Below, one piece after another: positions 45,609 through 54,666 of a stretch of DNA of 64,000 bases. Source of the DNA: Akkermansia muciniphila (lineage in GTDB: Bacteria; Verrucomicrobiota; Verrucomicrobiia; Verrucomicrobiales; Akkermansiaceae); NCBI RefSeq assembly GCF_002884975.1, contig NZ_PJKB01000001.1, positions 704,595 to 768,594 of the forward strand. Direction: 5' to 3'. The translations under genes were made by a program, and so were the position numbers. Under the pieces are notes generated by a model. That model searched no databases, was not told the origin of the DNA, and was given only the letters and a program-made list of their open reading frames with translations. The first letter of the stretch is position 1. Every line of letters begins with the position of its first letter.

Positions 45609-45637
45609 TTGACGGTGAACTATTTCAGCATTAAAAA
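45609..45637 (+). promoter_or_regulatory. DUF417 gene promoter, probably leaderless
   Basis: TTGACG (45609-45614), 17 bases, TAAAAA (45632-45637), then only five bases before the ATG at 45643. Transcription would start at about the start codon. No Shine-Dalgarno sequence is possible in that space. Confidence 0.5.
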
Positions 45638-45642
45638 CAGAT

Positions 45643-46260
45643 ATGCTTACTACATGCCCGTCCCCTGAAAAATGCCTCCAGTATGCCGACAAACTCCAGC
45701 GTTTCGGCATCAATTTCCTGAGAGTGGCCGTCTTCATTGTCTTCGCCTGGATTGGCGGACTCAAGGCCTTCCAGTATGAAGCGGACGGCATCGTCCCCTT
45801 CGTGGCCAACAGCCCGATGATGAGTTTCTTCTACAACAAGGAAGCTCCCGAATACAAGCAGCACATGAACAAGGAGGGGGCTGTGGTTCCGGCCAATATC
45901 GCCTGGCATAAGGAAAACAACACCTACGGCTTTTCCTACGGGCTGGGAACCCTGATCGTCACCATCGGAACGCTTGTGCTTCTGGGCATCTTTTTCCCGA
46001 AGGTAGGCGTCATCGGCGATTGCCTGCTCATCATCATGACCGCAGGCACCCTGTCCTTCCTGATTACCACCCCGGAGACGTGGGTGCCTAATCTGGGAGG
46101 CCCCAACCACGGCTTCCCCTACCTGTCCGGAGCGGGCCGCCTGGTCATCAAGGACATTGCCATGATGGCCGGGGGCGTCATCCTGCTGGGCACGGACTTC
46201 AAGCGCATTCTGAAGGCACGCCTTCACCGGGCCAAAGCCGGGGAATCCTGCTGCAAATAA
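45643..46260 (+). CDS. DUF417 (YkgB/RclC-like) membrane protein
   Basis: 205 residues with four membrane segments (about 24-43, 98-115, 122-140 and 165-185). It shows the family features FLRVAVFIVFAWIGGLKAFQ YEADGIVPFVANSP (two adjoining stretches), SPMMSFFY, and late FLITTPETWVP with GRLVIKDIAMM. E. coli RclC of this family supports resistance to reactive chlorine; whether that holds here is unknown. It ends in Cys-Cys-Lys. It stands alone, controlled by a promoter with a palindromic element and followed by a strong terminator. Confidence 0.82.
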   Translation: MLTTCPSPEKCLQYADKLQRFGINFLRVAVFIVFAWIGGLKAFQYEADGIVPFVANSPMMSFFYNKEAPEYKQHMNKEGAVVPANIAWHKENNTYGFSYGLGTLIVTIGTLVLLGIFFPKVGVIGDCLLIIMTAGTLSFLITTPETWVPNLGGPNHGFPYLSGAGRLVIKDIAMMAGGVILLGTDFKRILKARLHRAKAGESCCK

Positions 46261-46290
46261 CAGTTCTTTCCGCCACTATCTCGTCCCTCA

Positions 46291-46321
46291 CCGTCCCTGC
46301 CGAAAGCAGGGGCGGTTTTTT
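46291..46321 (+). terminator. Rho-independent terminator of the DUF417 gene
   Basis: CCGTCCCTGC pairs with GCAGGGGCGG (one G-T wobble) around the loop CGAAA and is followed by six T's, 30 bases after the stop codon. Confidence 0.85.
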
Positions 46322-46351
46322 ATGCGGTAAATGTTCCGCATAAAAAACCGC
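46312..46351. repeat. 16-bp perfect inverted repeat overlapping the terminator
   Basis: GCGGTTTTTTATGCGG (46312-46327) and its exact complement (46336-46351) flank an 8-base loop. The left arm includes the end of the terminator stem and its T tract, so the two hairpins exclude each other. Confidence 0.6.
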
Positions 46352-46524
46352 ATGGCGCGCCGCAAGCCTTTGCGGCAAATGAAAGGGAATAAAAGCGTGG
46401 CCTGAGGCATGCATCCTTCCGGGGGCCTGCGGAGCTCCGGGCCCCGGCCTTCATCCGACCGGAAGCAGAAGGACAGAATGCCCCCGCTCCGCTAAATTTC
46501 TCCCGGCAGGGAAAGCCTCCCATG

Positions 46525-46557
46525 AAAAAGCGCCGCCGTTCCGGAGAACGGCGGCGC
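46525..46557 (-). terminator. Rho-independent terminator of the M60 peptidase gene
   Basis: On the minus strand an 11-bp GC-rich stem (GCGCCGCCGTT and its complement, six-base loop) is followed by five T's, 25 bases past the stop. Confidence 0.85.
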
Positions 46558-46582
46558 CCGAACACGCTAACCTCTTAAGTTG

Positions 46583-48454
46583 TTATTTGGCGGGACGCTT
46601 GCCGTACGCCAGCGTACGCTTGCCATCCCAGGAAACGGCTTCAATCCGGGTGGAGCCCTCCGGATAGGGAACCGTGGTGGAGGAGTTATCCTTGGAATCA
46701 GTTCCCACCATGGTGATGCGGACCATTTCCTTATCCTTGTAGGTTTCAAAGACGGCGGCGTTTTTCCACACGTCATGGGAAATGATGCGGCGGTTTCCTT
46801 TTTCCGTGATGCCCTGGTTGTAGGCGCCCCGGACGGGAAGGCGGTTCTTGTACGCCTCCACGCTGTTGACGGAAAGGTAGTAAATGACGGGGCTTTCCGG
46901 CTTCTTGTACTTCCTGGCGTAGGCAATCAGGTTCTTGCAGTCGGACTCCGTGATGGTCATCCGGGCGCAGGTGTAGTCGTCCAGTTCCTCGTCAATCGGC
47001 TTGAGCATGCCGGTTTTCTGGAAAAAGTCCGTCAGGTCCTGCCTGGAAACGTCACAGGCGTTCTTCATGAAAGCGAGCTGGAGCTCCCCATCCTTCTTGC
47101 CCTTGGTGTCCATCTTGATGGCCTTGTAGAAAATGTCCGGATAAAAGTCCGGATTGCCCTTCCCGGCTACCTTGAAATACAGCTCAAGCTGCCAAAGCGG
47201 GGCCAGCTTGACAAAGTGGTCGTGCACCATGGGGCGGTTATCCCCGCCGGAACGCTTGTCCGGGCCTGCCTGGAGGAGCCAGTTTTCCCCCTTCAGGATG
47301 CCGTTGTTCAGGTAGGCGTTGAAGCGGCCGCCGATCATGTTGCCGTCCCCTCCGTTGATGCGTTCATGCTCCAGGCGCATGCTGGTGGGGTTCAGCATGT
47401 AATTCACGTAGGCGGAGTAAATGTTGTTGGTCACTTCCCCGGTGGACACCCACTTCATGGCAGGGCGTACCTGGTTCACGTGGCCGAATTCATGGGCAAT
47501 GCCCCAGGCGCTGCCGGGAATCTTGTCCGGATTGCCCACTTCCCCCATCGTGCCGTTATGGAAGGCGGCGCCCGTGCCGTCCGCGTGCATGAAGCCGTTC
47601 CAGATTACGCGGCCGAACATCCGGTTTTTAGGCAGCATCTTATACTTGTACAGGCCCATGATCTGCTGCTCCATGCCAATGATTTTGTCGTACAGGGCGA
47701 TAAGTTCCTCTCCCTTGTCCGGGCAGAATTTTTTGAGCTCCTCCACCGGATATACCAGATGGACGCGGCTGCCCACGATGTCCACGACTTCCGTGGGGGA
47801 ATTTTCCAGCATTTTCTTCCAGTCGCTGTTCTTGCTCACGCCGCCCACGAACACGCCGTTCACCTTGCCGGACGGAATGGACAGATGCACCTTGGGAGCC
47901 TTCTTATAGTTGGGCGTGAAGTATTCCACGTAGCCCAGCCCCTTGTTCTTCGCCTTGATGATATTGACTCCCTCCTTGAGGGGATAGGAGCTGCGGCCCC
48001 CGTCGCGCCCGAAGTTATGGATGACCAGGTTCAGCTTTTCTCCCTTGGGGTCTCCCATGACCAGCAGCACATCCTCCCCCTCCTCAAAAAAGATGCCGGT
48101 GGGGTTTTCAAACTTGCTGTACTGGCTGGTGCGCAGGCGGTCCGCCAGGTCCTTCACCGGTTCATACGGTTCCGCCGTGATGGCGCGCGCCTTGCGGTCA
48201 TATTTTTTCTCCGCCATCTGCCGCGCGAGCCCGCGCACGAAGGGATCCTTGATCTTCGCAATGCGGTCGCGCGTGACATTGGGCTTCAGCGCCAGCATGA
48301 ATTCATTGGTGAAGACGTTGGAATCCAGCGCCTTCAGGCCCGCTTCCGTAATCGGAACGGACCCGGTTTCCTGGGCGGAAAGCATACCGCCGCCCAGCAT
48401 GCCGCAGAGGGCCAGCAAAAGGGCCCCCCTTTTCAAAAAGGGTGAAAGGATCAT
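46583..48454 (-). CDS. Secreted M60-like zinc metallopeptidase (mucin glycopeptidase class)
   Basis: 623 residues from the ATG at 48454; the open frame runs on to 50563 but that part is antisense to htpG. A signal peptide (LLLALCGMLGGGMLSAQ) is followed by an N-terminal beta domain with GIFFEEGEDVLLVMGDPKG and the peptidase M60 domain. The zinc motif HEFGH is at about 318-322 with the downstream Glu in STGEVTNNIYS. The C-terminal domain resembles a carbohydrate-associated beta sandwich. M60-like enzymes of A. muciniphila cleave next to O-glycans in mucins; by family this one is a candidate for that role in the mucus layer. It is transcribed alone, divergent from htpG. Confidence 0.88.
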   Translation of the reverse strand: MILSPFLKRGALLLALCGMLGGGMLSAQETGSVPITEAGLKALDSNVFTNEFMLALKPNVTRDRIAKIKDPFVRGLARQMAEKKYDRKARAITAEPYEPVKDLADRLRTSQYSKFENPTGIFFEEGEDVLLVMGDPKGEKLNLVIHNFGRDGGRSSYPLKEGVNIIKAKNKGLGYVEYFTPNYKKAPKVHLSIPSGKVNGVFVGGVSKNSDWKKMLENSPTEVVDIVGSRVHLVYPVEELKKFCPDKGEELIALYDKIIGMEQQIMGLYKYKMLPKNRMFGRVIWNGFMHADGTGAAFHNGTMGEVGNPDKIPGSAWGIAHEFGHVNQVRPAMKWVSTGEVTNNIYSAYVNYMLNPTSMRLEHERINGGDGNMIGGRFNAYLNNGILKGENWLLQAGPDKRSGGDNRPMVHDHFVKLAPLWQLELYFKVAGKGNPDFYPDIFYKAIKMDTKGKKDGELQLAFMKNACDVSRQDLTDFFQKTGMLKPIDEELDDYTCARMTITESDCKNLIAYARKYKKPESPVIYYLSVNSVEAYKNRLPVRGAYNQGITEKGNRRIISHDVWKNAAVFETYKDKEMVRITMVGTDSKDNSSTTVPYPEGSTRIEAVSWDGKRTLAYGKRPAK

Positions 48455-48628
48455 GTTTATAAAACTATACTGATCAGTTTCCTGAATTGTTTCAAGGAAA
48501 AATCCTCCGGTGGCAACATGGCCGGAAAAAGGCCGTTTTTGTGACATGGGGTGTTCCTGCCACCGCTTAAAAACTGTCCATCCCCTTGACGAGGTCCCTA
48601 TAATGGCACCCGCAACACATTTTTCCAC

Positions 48629-50470
48629 ATGAATACAGAAACACATCCATTTCAGGCGGAAGTCCGGCAGCTGCTGGACATTGTCATCAATGCCCTTTAC
48701 AGCGACCGTGAAATCTTTGTACGGGAGCTCGTTTCCAACGCCTCCGACGCCCTGGAGAAGCTGCGCTTGAAACAACTGACGGATTCCAACATCTACCAGC
48801 CGGACAAGCCCCTGGAAATCACCATCACCACGGACAAGGAGAACAAGACCATCACCATCGCGGATACCGGGATAGGCATGACGGAGGCGGACCTGGTGGA
48901 AAACCTGGGGACCATCGCCCATTCCGGCACCAAGAAGTTCATGGAGGCCCTCAAGCAGAAGCAGGAAGGCGGCGCGGACCTGATCGGCCAGTTCGGCGTG
49001 GGGTTCTACAGCTCCTTCATGGTGGCGGACCAGGTGGAGGTTTTCACCCATTCCTATGAACCGGAGGCAGCCTCCCTGCGCTGGACCTCCAACGGGAGGG
49101 AAGGCTACAGCATTGAAACGCTGGACGAACCTCTGGACCGCGGCACCCGCATCGTCATCCACCTGAAGGATGAGTATGAGGAGTTTTCCCAGGAATACCG
49201 CGTGAAGGAGCTTCTGCGCCGTTATTCCAACTTCGTGGGCTTTCCGATCAATTTCAACGGGGAGCACATCAACACTGTCCAGGCCATCTGGTCCAAGTCC
49301 AAGTCCGATGTGAAGCCGGAGGAATATGACGAGTTCTACCAGTTCATTTCCCACACGGATGAAAAGCCCATGTCCTACATGCATTTCAGCGCGGACGCTC
49401 CCATTGTGCTGAATGCCCTGCTCTTCATCCCCAAGAGGAATCCGGAGATGTTCGGCTTCGGCCGCGTGGACGCCAACGTGTCCCTGTACTGCAAGCGCGT
49501 GCTGATTGACGCCAAGCCGGAAGGCCTGCTCCCGGAATGGCTGCGCTTCCTGAACGGCGTGGTGGACAGCGAGGACCTGCCCCTGAACATTTCCCGTGAA
49601 ATGCTCCAGGACAATTCCCTGGTGCGCAAGATCAGCGACATCATCACCAAGCGCTTCATCAAGCACCTGGACAAACTTGCCAGGGACGAAAAAGAAACCT
49701 ACAAGGAATTCTACGGCCAGTTTTCTCGCTACCTGAAGGAAGGGGTGGTCACCTCCTGGCCGAACAAGGAATCCCTGGGCAAGCTGCTCCGTTTTGAATC
49801 CACCGCCACGGATGCGGGGGAAACAACCTCCTTTGAGGAATACATCACCCGCATGAAGGAAGGGCAGACCGCCATTTACGCGCTCACCGGCCCCTCCCGC
49901 TCCCATCTGGAAAACAGCCCGTATCTGGAAGCCTTCAAGGCCCGCGGATATGAGGTGGCCTTTTTCACGGACCACGGGGACGAATTCGTGCTGGATTCCC
50001 TGTCCAGCGTGGACGGCAAGCCCGTCACGATGATTGACCGCGCGGACGTGGAACTGCCGGAGCTGGAGGAAGAACAGAAGGACGCCCTTCCCCAGGAGGA
50101 AGCCACCGCCCTGGAAGAATGGATGAAGGAACTGTATCCGGAAAAATTCTCCAAGGTGACGCTGGGCAAGCGCCTGGTCAGCGGTCCCGCCGTAGCCCTC
50201 CAGACCGGAAATGACATGGGGCCGGAAATGCGGGCGTACATGAAGGCCATGGGGCAGGAAATTCCTGAAAGCCATCCCCAGCTGGAACTGAACCCCTCCA
50301 ACCCGCTGGTGAAAAAACTCTCCGCCCTGAGGACGGAAAATCCGGAACTGGCCCAGATGGTGGCGGACCAGATCGCGAACACCGCCCTGCTCCGCGCCGG
50401 CATGCTGGACGATCCCGCCGTGCTGGCCCAGTCCTCCCAGGCCCTGATGGAGCAGCTTCTGCTGAAGTAG
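48629..50470 (+). CDS. htpG: Molecular chaperone HtpG (Hsp90)
   Basis: 613 residues, close to the E. coli length. N-terminal GHKL ATPase: ELVSNASDALEKLR, the adenine-pocket motif IADTGIGMTEADLVENLGTI, IGQFGVGFYSSFMVAD and GTRIVIHLKDE. The middle domain has the catalytic-loop Arg region LPLNISREMLQ, and a C-terminal dimerisation domain follows. A TATAAT sequence lies 24 bases before the ATG, but no -35 box or CIRCE element is seen, so heat control is not evident from the sequence. Confidence 0.96.
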   Translation: MNTETHPFQAEVRQLLDIVINALYSDREIFVRELVSNASDALEKLRLKQLTDSNIYQPDKPLEITITTDKENKTITIADTGIGMTEADLVENLGTIAHSGTKKFMEALKQKQEGGADLIGQFGVGFYSSFMVADQVEVFTHSYEPEAASLRWTSNGREGYSIETLDEPLDRGTRIVIHLKDEYEEFSQEYRVKELLRRYSNFVGFPINFNGEHINTVQAIWSKSKSDVKPEEYDEFYQFISHTDEKPMSYMHFSADAPIVLNALLFIPKRNPEMFGFGRVDANVSLYCKRVLIDAKPEGLLPEWLRFLNGVVDSEDLPLNISREMLQDNSLVRKISDIITKRFIKHLDKLARDEKETYKEFYGQFSRYLKEGVVTSWPNKESLGKLLRFESTATDAGETTSFEEYITRMKEGQTAIYALTGPSRSHLENSPYLEAFKARGYEVAFFTDHGDEFVLDSLSSVDGKPVTMIDRADVELPELEEEQKDALPQEEATALEEWMKELYPEKFSKVTLGKRLVSGPAVALQTGNDMGPEMRAYMKAMGQEIPESHPQLELNPSNPLVKKLSALRTENPELAQMVADQIANTALLRAGMLDDPAVLAQSSQALMEQLLLK

Positions 50471-50500
50471 GTTCCGGCAGAAAAACGGCCTTCTTTTAAA

Positions 50501-50533
50501 AGCCGCTCCCTGCCGGGGGCGGCTTTTCCTTTT
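50501..50533 (+). terminator. Terminator of htpG
   Basis: AGCCGC pairs with GCGGCT around CCTGCCGGGG-type loop sequence and is followed by TTTTCCTTTT, 30 bases past the htpG stop. Confidence 0.75.
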
Positions 50534-50543
50534 ACCTCCCGCC

Positions 50544-51386
50544 ATGAACGCCTTCCACCGCACGCCCCGGCACTTCCTCTTCCTGAAACTGGCCTACCAG
50601 TCCGGCATGTGCCTGCTGGCCCTGGTGGCCGTGACGCTGGCCGCCATTGACCTGACATCCGAGGCCGCCGAATGGGAAGTCACGGCGGACCGGGTCATTT
50701 ACTGGATTTTCGTCCTGGATTACGCCGTCCGTTTCTCCTTCAGTCCGCATAAATGGACTTTTATGAAGGAGCACGTCTGGGACCTGCTGGCCATCATCCC
50801 CTTTGACGTTCTGTTCCGGCTGTTCCGGTTCGCCTCGCTTGGGGAAATCCTGCGGCTCGCCAGGTATTTGGACCTGTTCTCCTACGCCATGAGGTTCACC
50901 ACGCGCATCAGGCGTTTTTTCAACACGAACGGGTTCAAGTATATCTGCATCGCCGCCCTGGTCATCATCCTGCTGGGAGCCGTAGGCATCCACCTGGCGG
51001 AGGGGATGAGCCTGCCCAACGGCATCTGGTGGTCCTTCGTCACGGCCACCACCGTGGGCTACGGGGACACCTATCCGGTCACCACTCCCGGAAAGTTCCT
51101 GGCCGTGTTCCTGATGCTCACGGGCATCGGCTTCGTGGGAACGCTGACCAGCACCATCACCTCCTTCTTCCTGCATCCCCATGCGGGAGAACCCATGCCG
51201 TACAGGGAGGAGGAGATTGAAGCCATCAAGAAGAAGCTGGACGGCCTGTCCTCCATGACGGACGAGGACATAGACACCATGGCAGCCCTGCTGAAAATCC
51301 TGCGGGACGCTCCGCAATCATCCTCCCCTCCGGAGCAGGCCCCCCCTGCTGCCAGTTCCGGCGCCTTATCACAAAAACCGGAATGA
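50544..51386 (+). CDS. Voltage-gated-type potassium channel
   Basis: 280 residues. Four segments resemble a voltage-sensing domain (first at about 18-38; the fourth region with EILRLARYLDLF, then basic RFTTRIRRFF). They are followed by the pore: KYICIAALVIILLGAVGIHL, selectivity filter TVGYGD near residue 172, and the inner helix FLAVFLMLTGIGFVGTL. A cytoplasmic helical tail includes EEEIEAIKKKLDGL. It has no RCK domain. It starts 74 bases after htpG on the same strand, past a terminator. Confidence 0.88.
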   Translation: MNAFHRTPRHFLFLKLAYQSGMCLLALVAVTLAAIDLTSEAAEWEVTADRVIYWIFVLDYAVRFSFSPHKWTFMKEHVWDLLAIIPFDVLFRLFRFASLGEILRLARYLDLFSYAMRFTTRIRRFFNTNGFKYICIAALVIILLGAVGIHLAEGMSLPNGIWWSFVTATTVGYGDTYPVTTPGKFLAVFLMLTGIGFVGTLTSTITSFFLHPHAGEPMPYREEEIEAIKKKLDGLSSMTDEDIDTMAALLKILRDAPQSSSPPEQAPPAASSGALSQKPE

Positions 51387-51554
51387 CCCGGATGCCGGAC
51401 GGAGCGCCGAACGCCTCCTGCGCTCATCCCTTCTTTTTGCCGCAAGACTGACAAAAATCCGTCTGGCATTGCACGGGCAAAGGCGGACAATCCCTCCGTA
51501 CCGGGGCAGCGTGCCGCCCCTCTCCTTTTTCCAACCTCTCCGCCTTTCTCCATC

Positions 51555-52661
51555 ATGCCAGTTACCAGCCCCCCCCGCGCCTGGGCCGAAATCGACCTCG
51601 GGGCCATCCGCCATAACCTGAACGTCGTCAAGCAGGCGGCCAAGGGCGAGTTTTACATGCCCGTGGTCAAGGCCGGGGCCTACGGCCACGGGCTGGAACA
51701 GGTCTGCCGCACCCTGGATTCGGAAGGCATCGCCTTCTTCGGAGTAGCCAATGTGGGAGAGGCGCGGCGCATCAGCCAGGCGGGGTGCCGCACCAGGCCC
51801 TACATCCTGGGCCCCTCCTTTCCGGAGGAGCGGGAGGAAATAGTGCTGAACGGCTGGCGTTCCTTCATCTCCACCATGGAGGAGGCCGTGCATTACAATT
51901 CCCTGGCGCGGCTCTATGGAAAGACGCTCCCCATCCATATTTCCGTGGATACGGGCATGGGCCGCGGCGGCTTTCTGCCGGACCAGCTTGAAGAATTGCT
52001 CTCCCGCCTGGGGGAACTGGACAGCCTGTACATGGAAGGGCTGGGCGCGCACCTGCCCTGTGCGGATGAGGACCGGGCGCTGACGCTGAAGCAGATTGCC
52101 CGCTTTGAAGAGATGGCCGCCCGCATCCGGGAAAAACTGCCCCTGAAGTACTGCCACCTGGCCAACAGCGCCGCCTCCCTGGATTATGAGATTCCCTCCA
52201 ACAATATGTGCCGCCCCGGCCTGGTGTTGTACGGCTTTTCCCCCATTCCCTCCCCATGGGCCGCGCAGTTGAAGCCGGCCATGGCCCTGTTCTCCCGCCT
52301 GACGGTGGCGCGCACGCTGCCGGAGGGGCACGGCATTTCCTACGGAGGCACCTTTGTAACGGACCATCCCACCAGGGTGGCTACCGTGGGCATAGGCTAT
52401 GCGGACGGCTACCTGCGCTCCCTGGCGCACAAGGGCGCCCGCGTGATGGTGGACGGCGTCTCCTGCCCGCTGCTGGGGCGCGTGACGATGGACCAGATCA
52501 TGGTGGACGTGAGCGGCGTTCCCCATCCGGAACCGGGCATGGCCGTGGAGATCATGGGACCAAACATTCCCGTGACGGAACTGGCGGAAAAAGCCGGTAC
52601 CATTTCCTGGGAAATCTTCACCGGAATCGGTCCCCGCGTGCCGCGCCATTACAGCTACTGA
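51555..52661 (+). CDS. alr: Alanine racemase
   Basis: 368 residues. Makes D-alanine for peptidoglycan. PLP Lys39 lies in MPVVKAGAYGHG, with IHISVDTGMGRGGF in the barrel, HLANSAASLDY, the PLP-phosphate region CRPGLVLYGF, and the second catalytic base in GISYGGTFVTDHP, followed by the typical GYADGYLRSL and LLGRVTMDQIMVDVSG. Standard length. The gene stands between the K+ channel and the Rrf2 regulator, apparently on its own. Confidence 0.95.
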   Translation: MPVTSPPRAWAEIDLGAIRHNLNVVKQAAKGEFYMPVVKAGAYGHGLEQVCRTLDSEGIAFFGVANVGEARRISQAGCRTRPYILGPSFPEEREEIVLNGWRSFISTMEEAVHYNSLARLYGKTLPIHISVDTGMGRGGFLPDQLEELLSRLGELDSLYMEGLGAHLPCADEDRALTLKQIARFEEMAARIREKLPLKYCHLANSAASLDYEIPSNNMCRPGLVLYGFSPIPSPWAAQLKPAMALFSRLTVARTLPEGHGISYGGTFVTDHPTRVATVGIGYADGYLRSLAHKGARVMVDGVSCPLLGRVTMDQIMVDVSGVPHPEPGMAVEIMGPNIPVTELAEKAGTISWEIFTGIGPRVPRHYSY

Positions 52662-52723
52662 GGCGCCTGACGGAGAAGCGGTTCGCGCTGTCCGTTTATT
52701 CCGCGCGGTGCCTTCATTCCCGA

Positions 52724-52752
52724 TTGACGCGCAGCCTTAAATATCGTTTATT
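52724..52752 (+). promoter_or_regulatory. Rrf2 gene promoter, near-leaderless
   Basis: TTGACG (52724-52729), 17 bases, TTTATT (52747-52752), then nine bases before the ATG at 52762. The -10 region overlaps the inverted repeat TAAATA-TCGTT-TATTTA (52738-52754), a possible autoregulatory operator. Confidence 0.45.
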
Positions 52753-52761
52753 TAGCGCAAT

Positions 52762-53205
52762 ATGATGAAGGTTTCCACCAGAGGACGCTATGCACTGCGC
52801 CTGATGATTGATCTTGCCCAGCATAATGACGACGGCTACATCTCCCTGAAGGAGATTTCCGCCAGGCAGGACATCACCGTACGGTATCTGGAACAAATTA
52901 TCGCCATCCTGCTGAAAGCGGGCTTTGTTCAAAGTTTCCGGGGCAAGTCCGGCGGCTACCGCCTGTCCCGGCACCCGCGGGAATACACCACGGAAGAGAT
53001 TCTGAAACTGACGGAAGGCTCCCTTCTCCCCATCTCCTGCACGGCGGCTCCGGAAAGCCCGTGTCCGCGCGCGGCAAGCTGCGCCACACTGCCCTTCTGG
53101 CGTGGGCTCCAGCAGGTTATTGAGAATTACCTCCACCGGGTCACGCTGGAAGACCTGATGGAACAGCAGAAGGAGATAGGCTGCGATTACGGCGCAGGCA
53201 TTTAA
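52762..53205 (+). CDS. Rrf2-family transcriptional regulator (CymR/IscR-like)
   Basis: 147 residues. A winged-helix DNA-binding domain occupies the first 75 residues (STRGRYALRLMIDLAQ, SLKEISARQDITVRYLEQII, GKSGGYRLSRHP). It then carries three cysteines at 93, 101 and 107, spaced CX7CX5C, which in IscR/NsrR-type proteins bind an iron-sulfur cluster; CymR-type members lack them. It lies 137 bases upstream of the metY-cysK genes on the same strand, so control of sulfur assimilation is the natural guess. The ATG at 52765 is an alternative start. Confidence 0.88.
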   Translation: MMKVSTRGRYALRLMIDLAQHNDDGYISLKEISARQDITVRYLEQIIAILLKAGFVQSFRGKSGGYRLSRHPREYTTEEILKLTEGSLLPISCTAAPESPCPRAASCATLPFWRGLQQVIENYLHRVTLEDLMEQQKEIGCDYGAGI

Positions 53206-53281
53206 CCGGCTCCAGGCGGCCCGGAACGTTTTTTCACATCACCCGGCTTTAGCCGCATGTCCCACTTTCCCCACCCGGCGC

Positions 53282-53310
53282 TTGACATCTTCTCTTCCTT
53301 TAACTATCTA
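53282..53310 (+). promoter_or_regulatory. metY-cysK promoter with possible operator
   Basis: TTGACA (53282-53287), 17 bases, TATCTA (53305-53310): the best vegetative promoter in the window. The inverted pair TATTCC (53309-53314) and GGAATA (53329-53334) straddles the expected transcription start and could bind the upstream Rrf2 regulator. The ATG follows at 53343. Confidence 0.6.
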
Positions 53311-53342
53311 TTCCCTACTTTCCCGATAGGAATATAAAAAAT

Positions 53343-54629
53343 ATGAATAAGAATTATCGCTTTGAAACGCGCCAGATCCACGTGGGCCAGGAAAATCCGG
53401 ACCCGGCCACGGATGCCCGCGCCGTGCCGATCTACGCCACCACTTCCTATGTCTTCAAGGATTCCGAACAGGCGGCAGCCCGTTTTGCCCTGGCGGAACC
53501 GGGAAATATCTACAACCGCCTGATGAACCCCACGGCAGATGTGCTTGAAAAGCGCATCGCCGCCCTGGAAGGGGGCATAGGTGCGCTGGCCGTGGCCACC
53601 GGAGCGGCTGCCGTCACTTACGCCGTCCAGAACATCGCGCGCGCCGGAGACCACATCGTTTCCGCCGCCAACGTATACGGAGGCACCTATAACCTGTTTG
53701 CCAATACGCTTGCCGAATCCGGCATTGAAACCACCTTCGTGGACGGCAGCGATCCGGACAATTTTGCCAAGGCCATCCGGGAAAATACCAAGCTCCTGTA
53801 TGTGGAGAGCCTGGACAACCCGAATTCCAACGTTGCGGACATCGAGGCTCTGGCGGAAGTGGCGCACGCCCACGGCATTCCCCTCATTGTGGACAACACC
53901 TTTGCTTCTCCCTACCTGTTCCGCCCGCTGGAACACGGAGCGGACGTGGTGGTGCATTCCGCCACCAAATTCATCGGCGGCCATGGTACGGCCATGGGCG
54001 GCGTGATTGTGGACGGCGGCAAGTTCGACTGGACGCAGAACGATAAATTCCCGGGCATCAGCCAGCCCAACCCGAACTGCCACGGCGCCGTGCTGGCGGA
54101 CATCTGCGGCCCTGCGGCCTACATCACGAAAATCCGCATCACCCTGCTGAGGGATACGGGCGCCACCATCAGCCCGTTCAACTCCTTCCTGCTGCTCCAG
54201 GGGCTGGAAACCCTCTCCCTGCGGGTGGAACGCCATGTACAGAACGCCCTGCGCGTGGTGGACTATCTGGCCGCGCATCCCCAGGTGGACAAGGTGAACC
54301 ATCCCTCCCTCCCGGATCATCCGAACCACGAACTTTACCGGAGATACTACCCGAACGGCGGCGGCTCCATCTTCACCGTGGAAATCAAGGGTGGCGCGGA
54401 AAAGGCTCGCAAGTTCTGCGAAAGCCTGGAATTATTTTCCCTGCTCGCGAATGTGGCGGACGTGAAGTCCCTGGTGATTCACCCGGCTTCCACCACCCAC
54501 TCCCAGATGACGGAAGAGGAGCTCAGGGGAGCCGGCATCGCGCCCTCCACGGTGCGGCTTTCCATCGGCACGGAACATATTGACGACATCCTTGAGGATC
54601 TGGAACACGGGTTCCGCTCCATTCTCTAA
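53343..54629 (+). CDS. metY: O-acetylhomoserine sulfhydrylase (Cys/Met metabolism PLP enzyme)
   Basis: 428 residues, the length of the O-acetylhomoserine aminocarboxypropyltransferase branch. It makes homocysteine from acetylhomoserine and sulfide. It shows [60 protein letters not shown], the PLP lysine in [13 protein letters not shown], and the C-terminal [10 protein letters not shown]. It is first of the sulfur genes, directly behind an Rrf2-type regulator and followed 37 bases later by cysK. A cystathionine lyase is less likely given the length and motifs. Confidence 0.88.
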   Translation: MNKNYRFETRQIHVGQENPDPATDARAVPIYATTSYVFKDSEQAAARFALAEPGNIYNRLMNPTADVLEKRIAALEGGIGALAVATGAAAVTYAVQNIARAGDHIVSAANVYGGTYNLFANTLAESGIETTFVDGSDPDNFAKAIRENTKLLYVESLDNPNSNVADIEALAEVAHAHGIPLIVDNTFASPYLFRPLEHGADVVVHSATKFIGGHGTAMGGVIVDGGKFDWTQNDKFPGISQPNPNCHGAVLADICGPAAYITKIRITLLRDTGATISPFNSFLLLQGLETLSLRVERHVQNALRVVDYLAAHPQVDKVNHPSLPDHPNHELYRRYYPNGGGSIFTVEIKGGAEKARKFCESLELFSLLANVADVKSLVIHPASTTHSQMTEEELRGAGIAPSTVRLSIGTEHIDDILEDLEHGFRSIL

Positions 54630-54666
54630 CAGTTTAACGGCAACAACGCTCTTATTTTTTAAAGCC

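Larger units (their letters stand above)
46261..46582. other. Convergent intergenic region with two terminators
   Basis: 322 bases between the ends of the DUF417 and M60 peptidase genes. It holds a terminator for the plus-strand gene (46291-46321), a long perfect hairpin (46312-46351) and a terminator for the minus-strand gene (46525-46557). The stretch 46360-46510 shows no convincing coding potential. Confidence 0.6.

Noticed and set aside
48480..48628. CIRCE element or heat-shock sigma promoter before htpG
   Set aside because: Neither the TTAGCACTC inverted repeat nor a well-spaced heat-shock -35/-10 pair is present. The TTGACG there is only 7 bases from TATAAT, too close to form one promoter.
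48455..50563. Extension of the M60 peptidase frame upstream to 50563
   Set aside because: It is antisense to htpG and would bury the clear signal peptide in mid-protein; the start was set at 48454.
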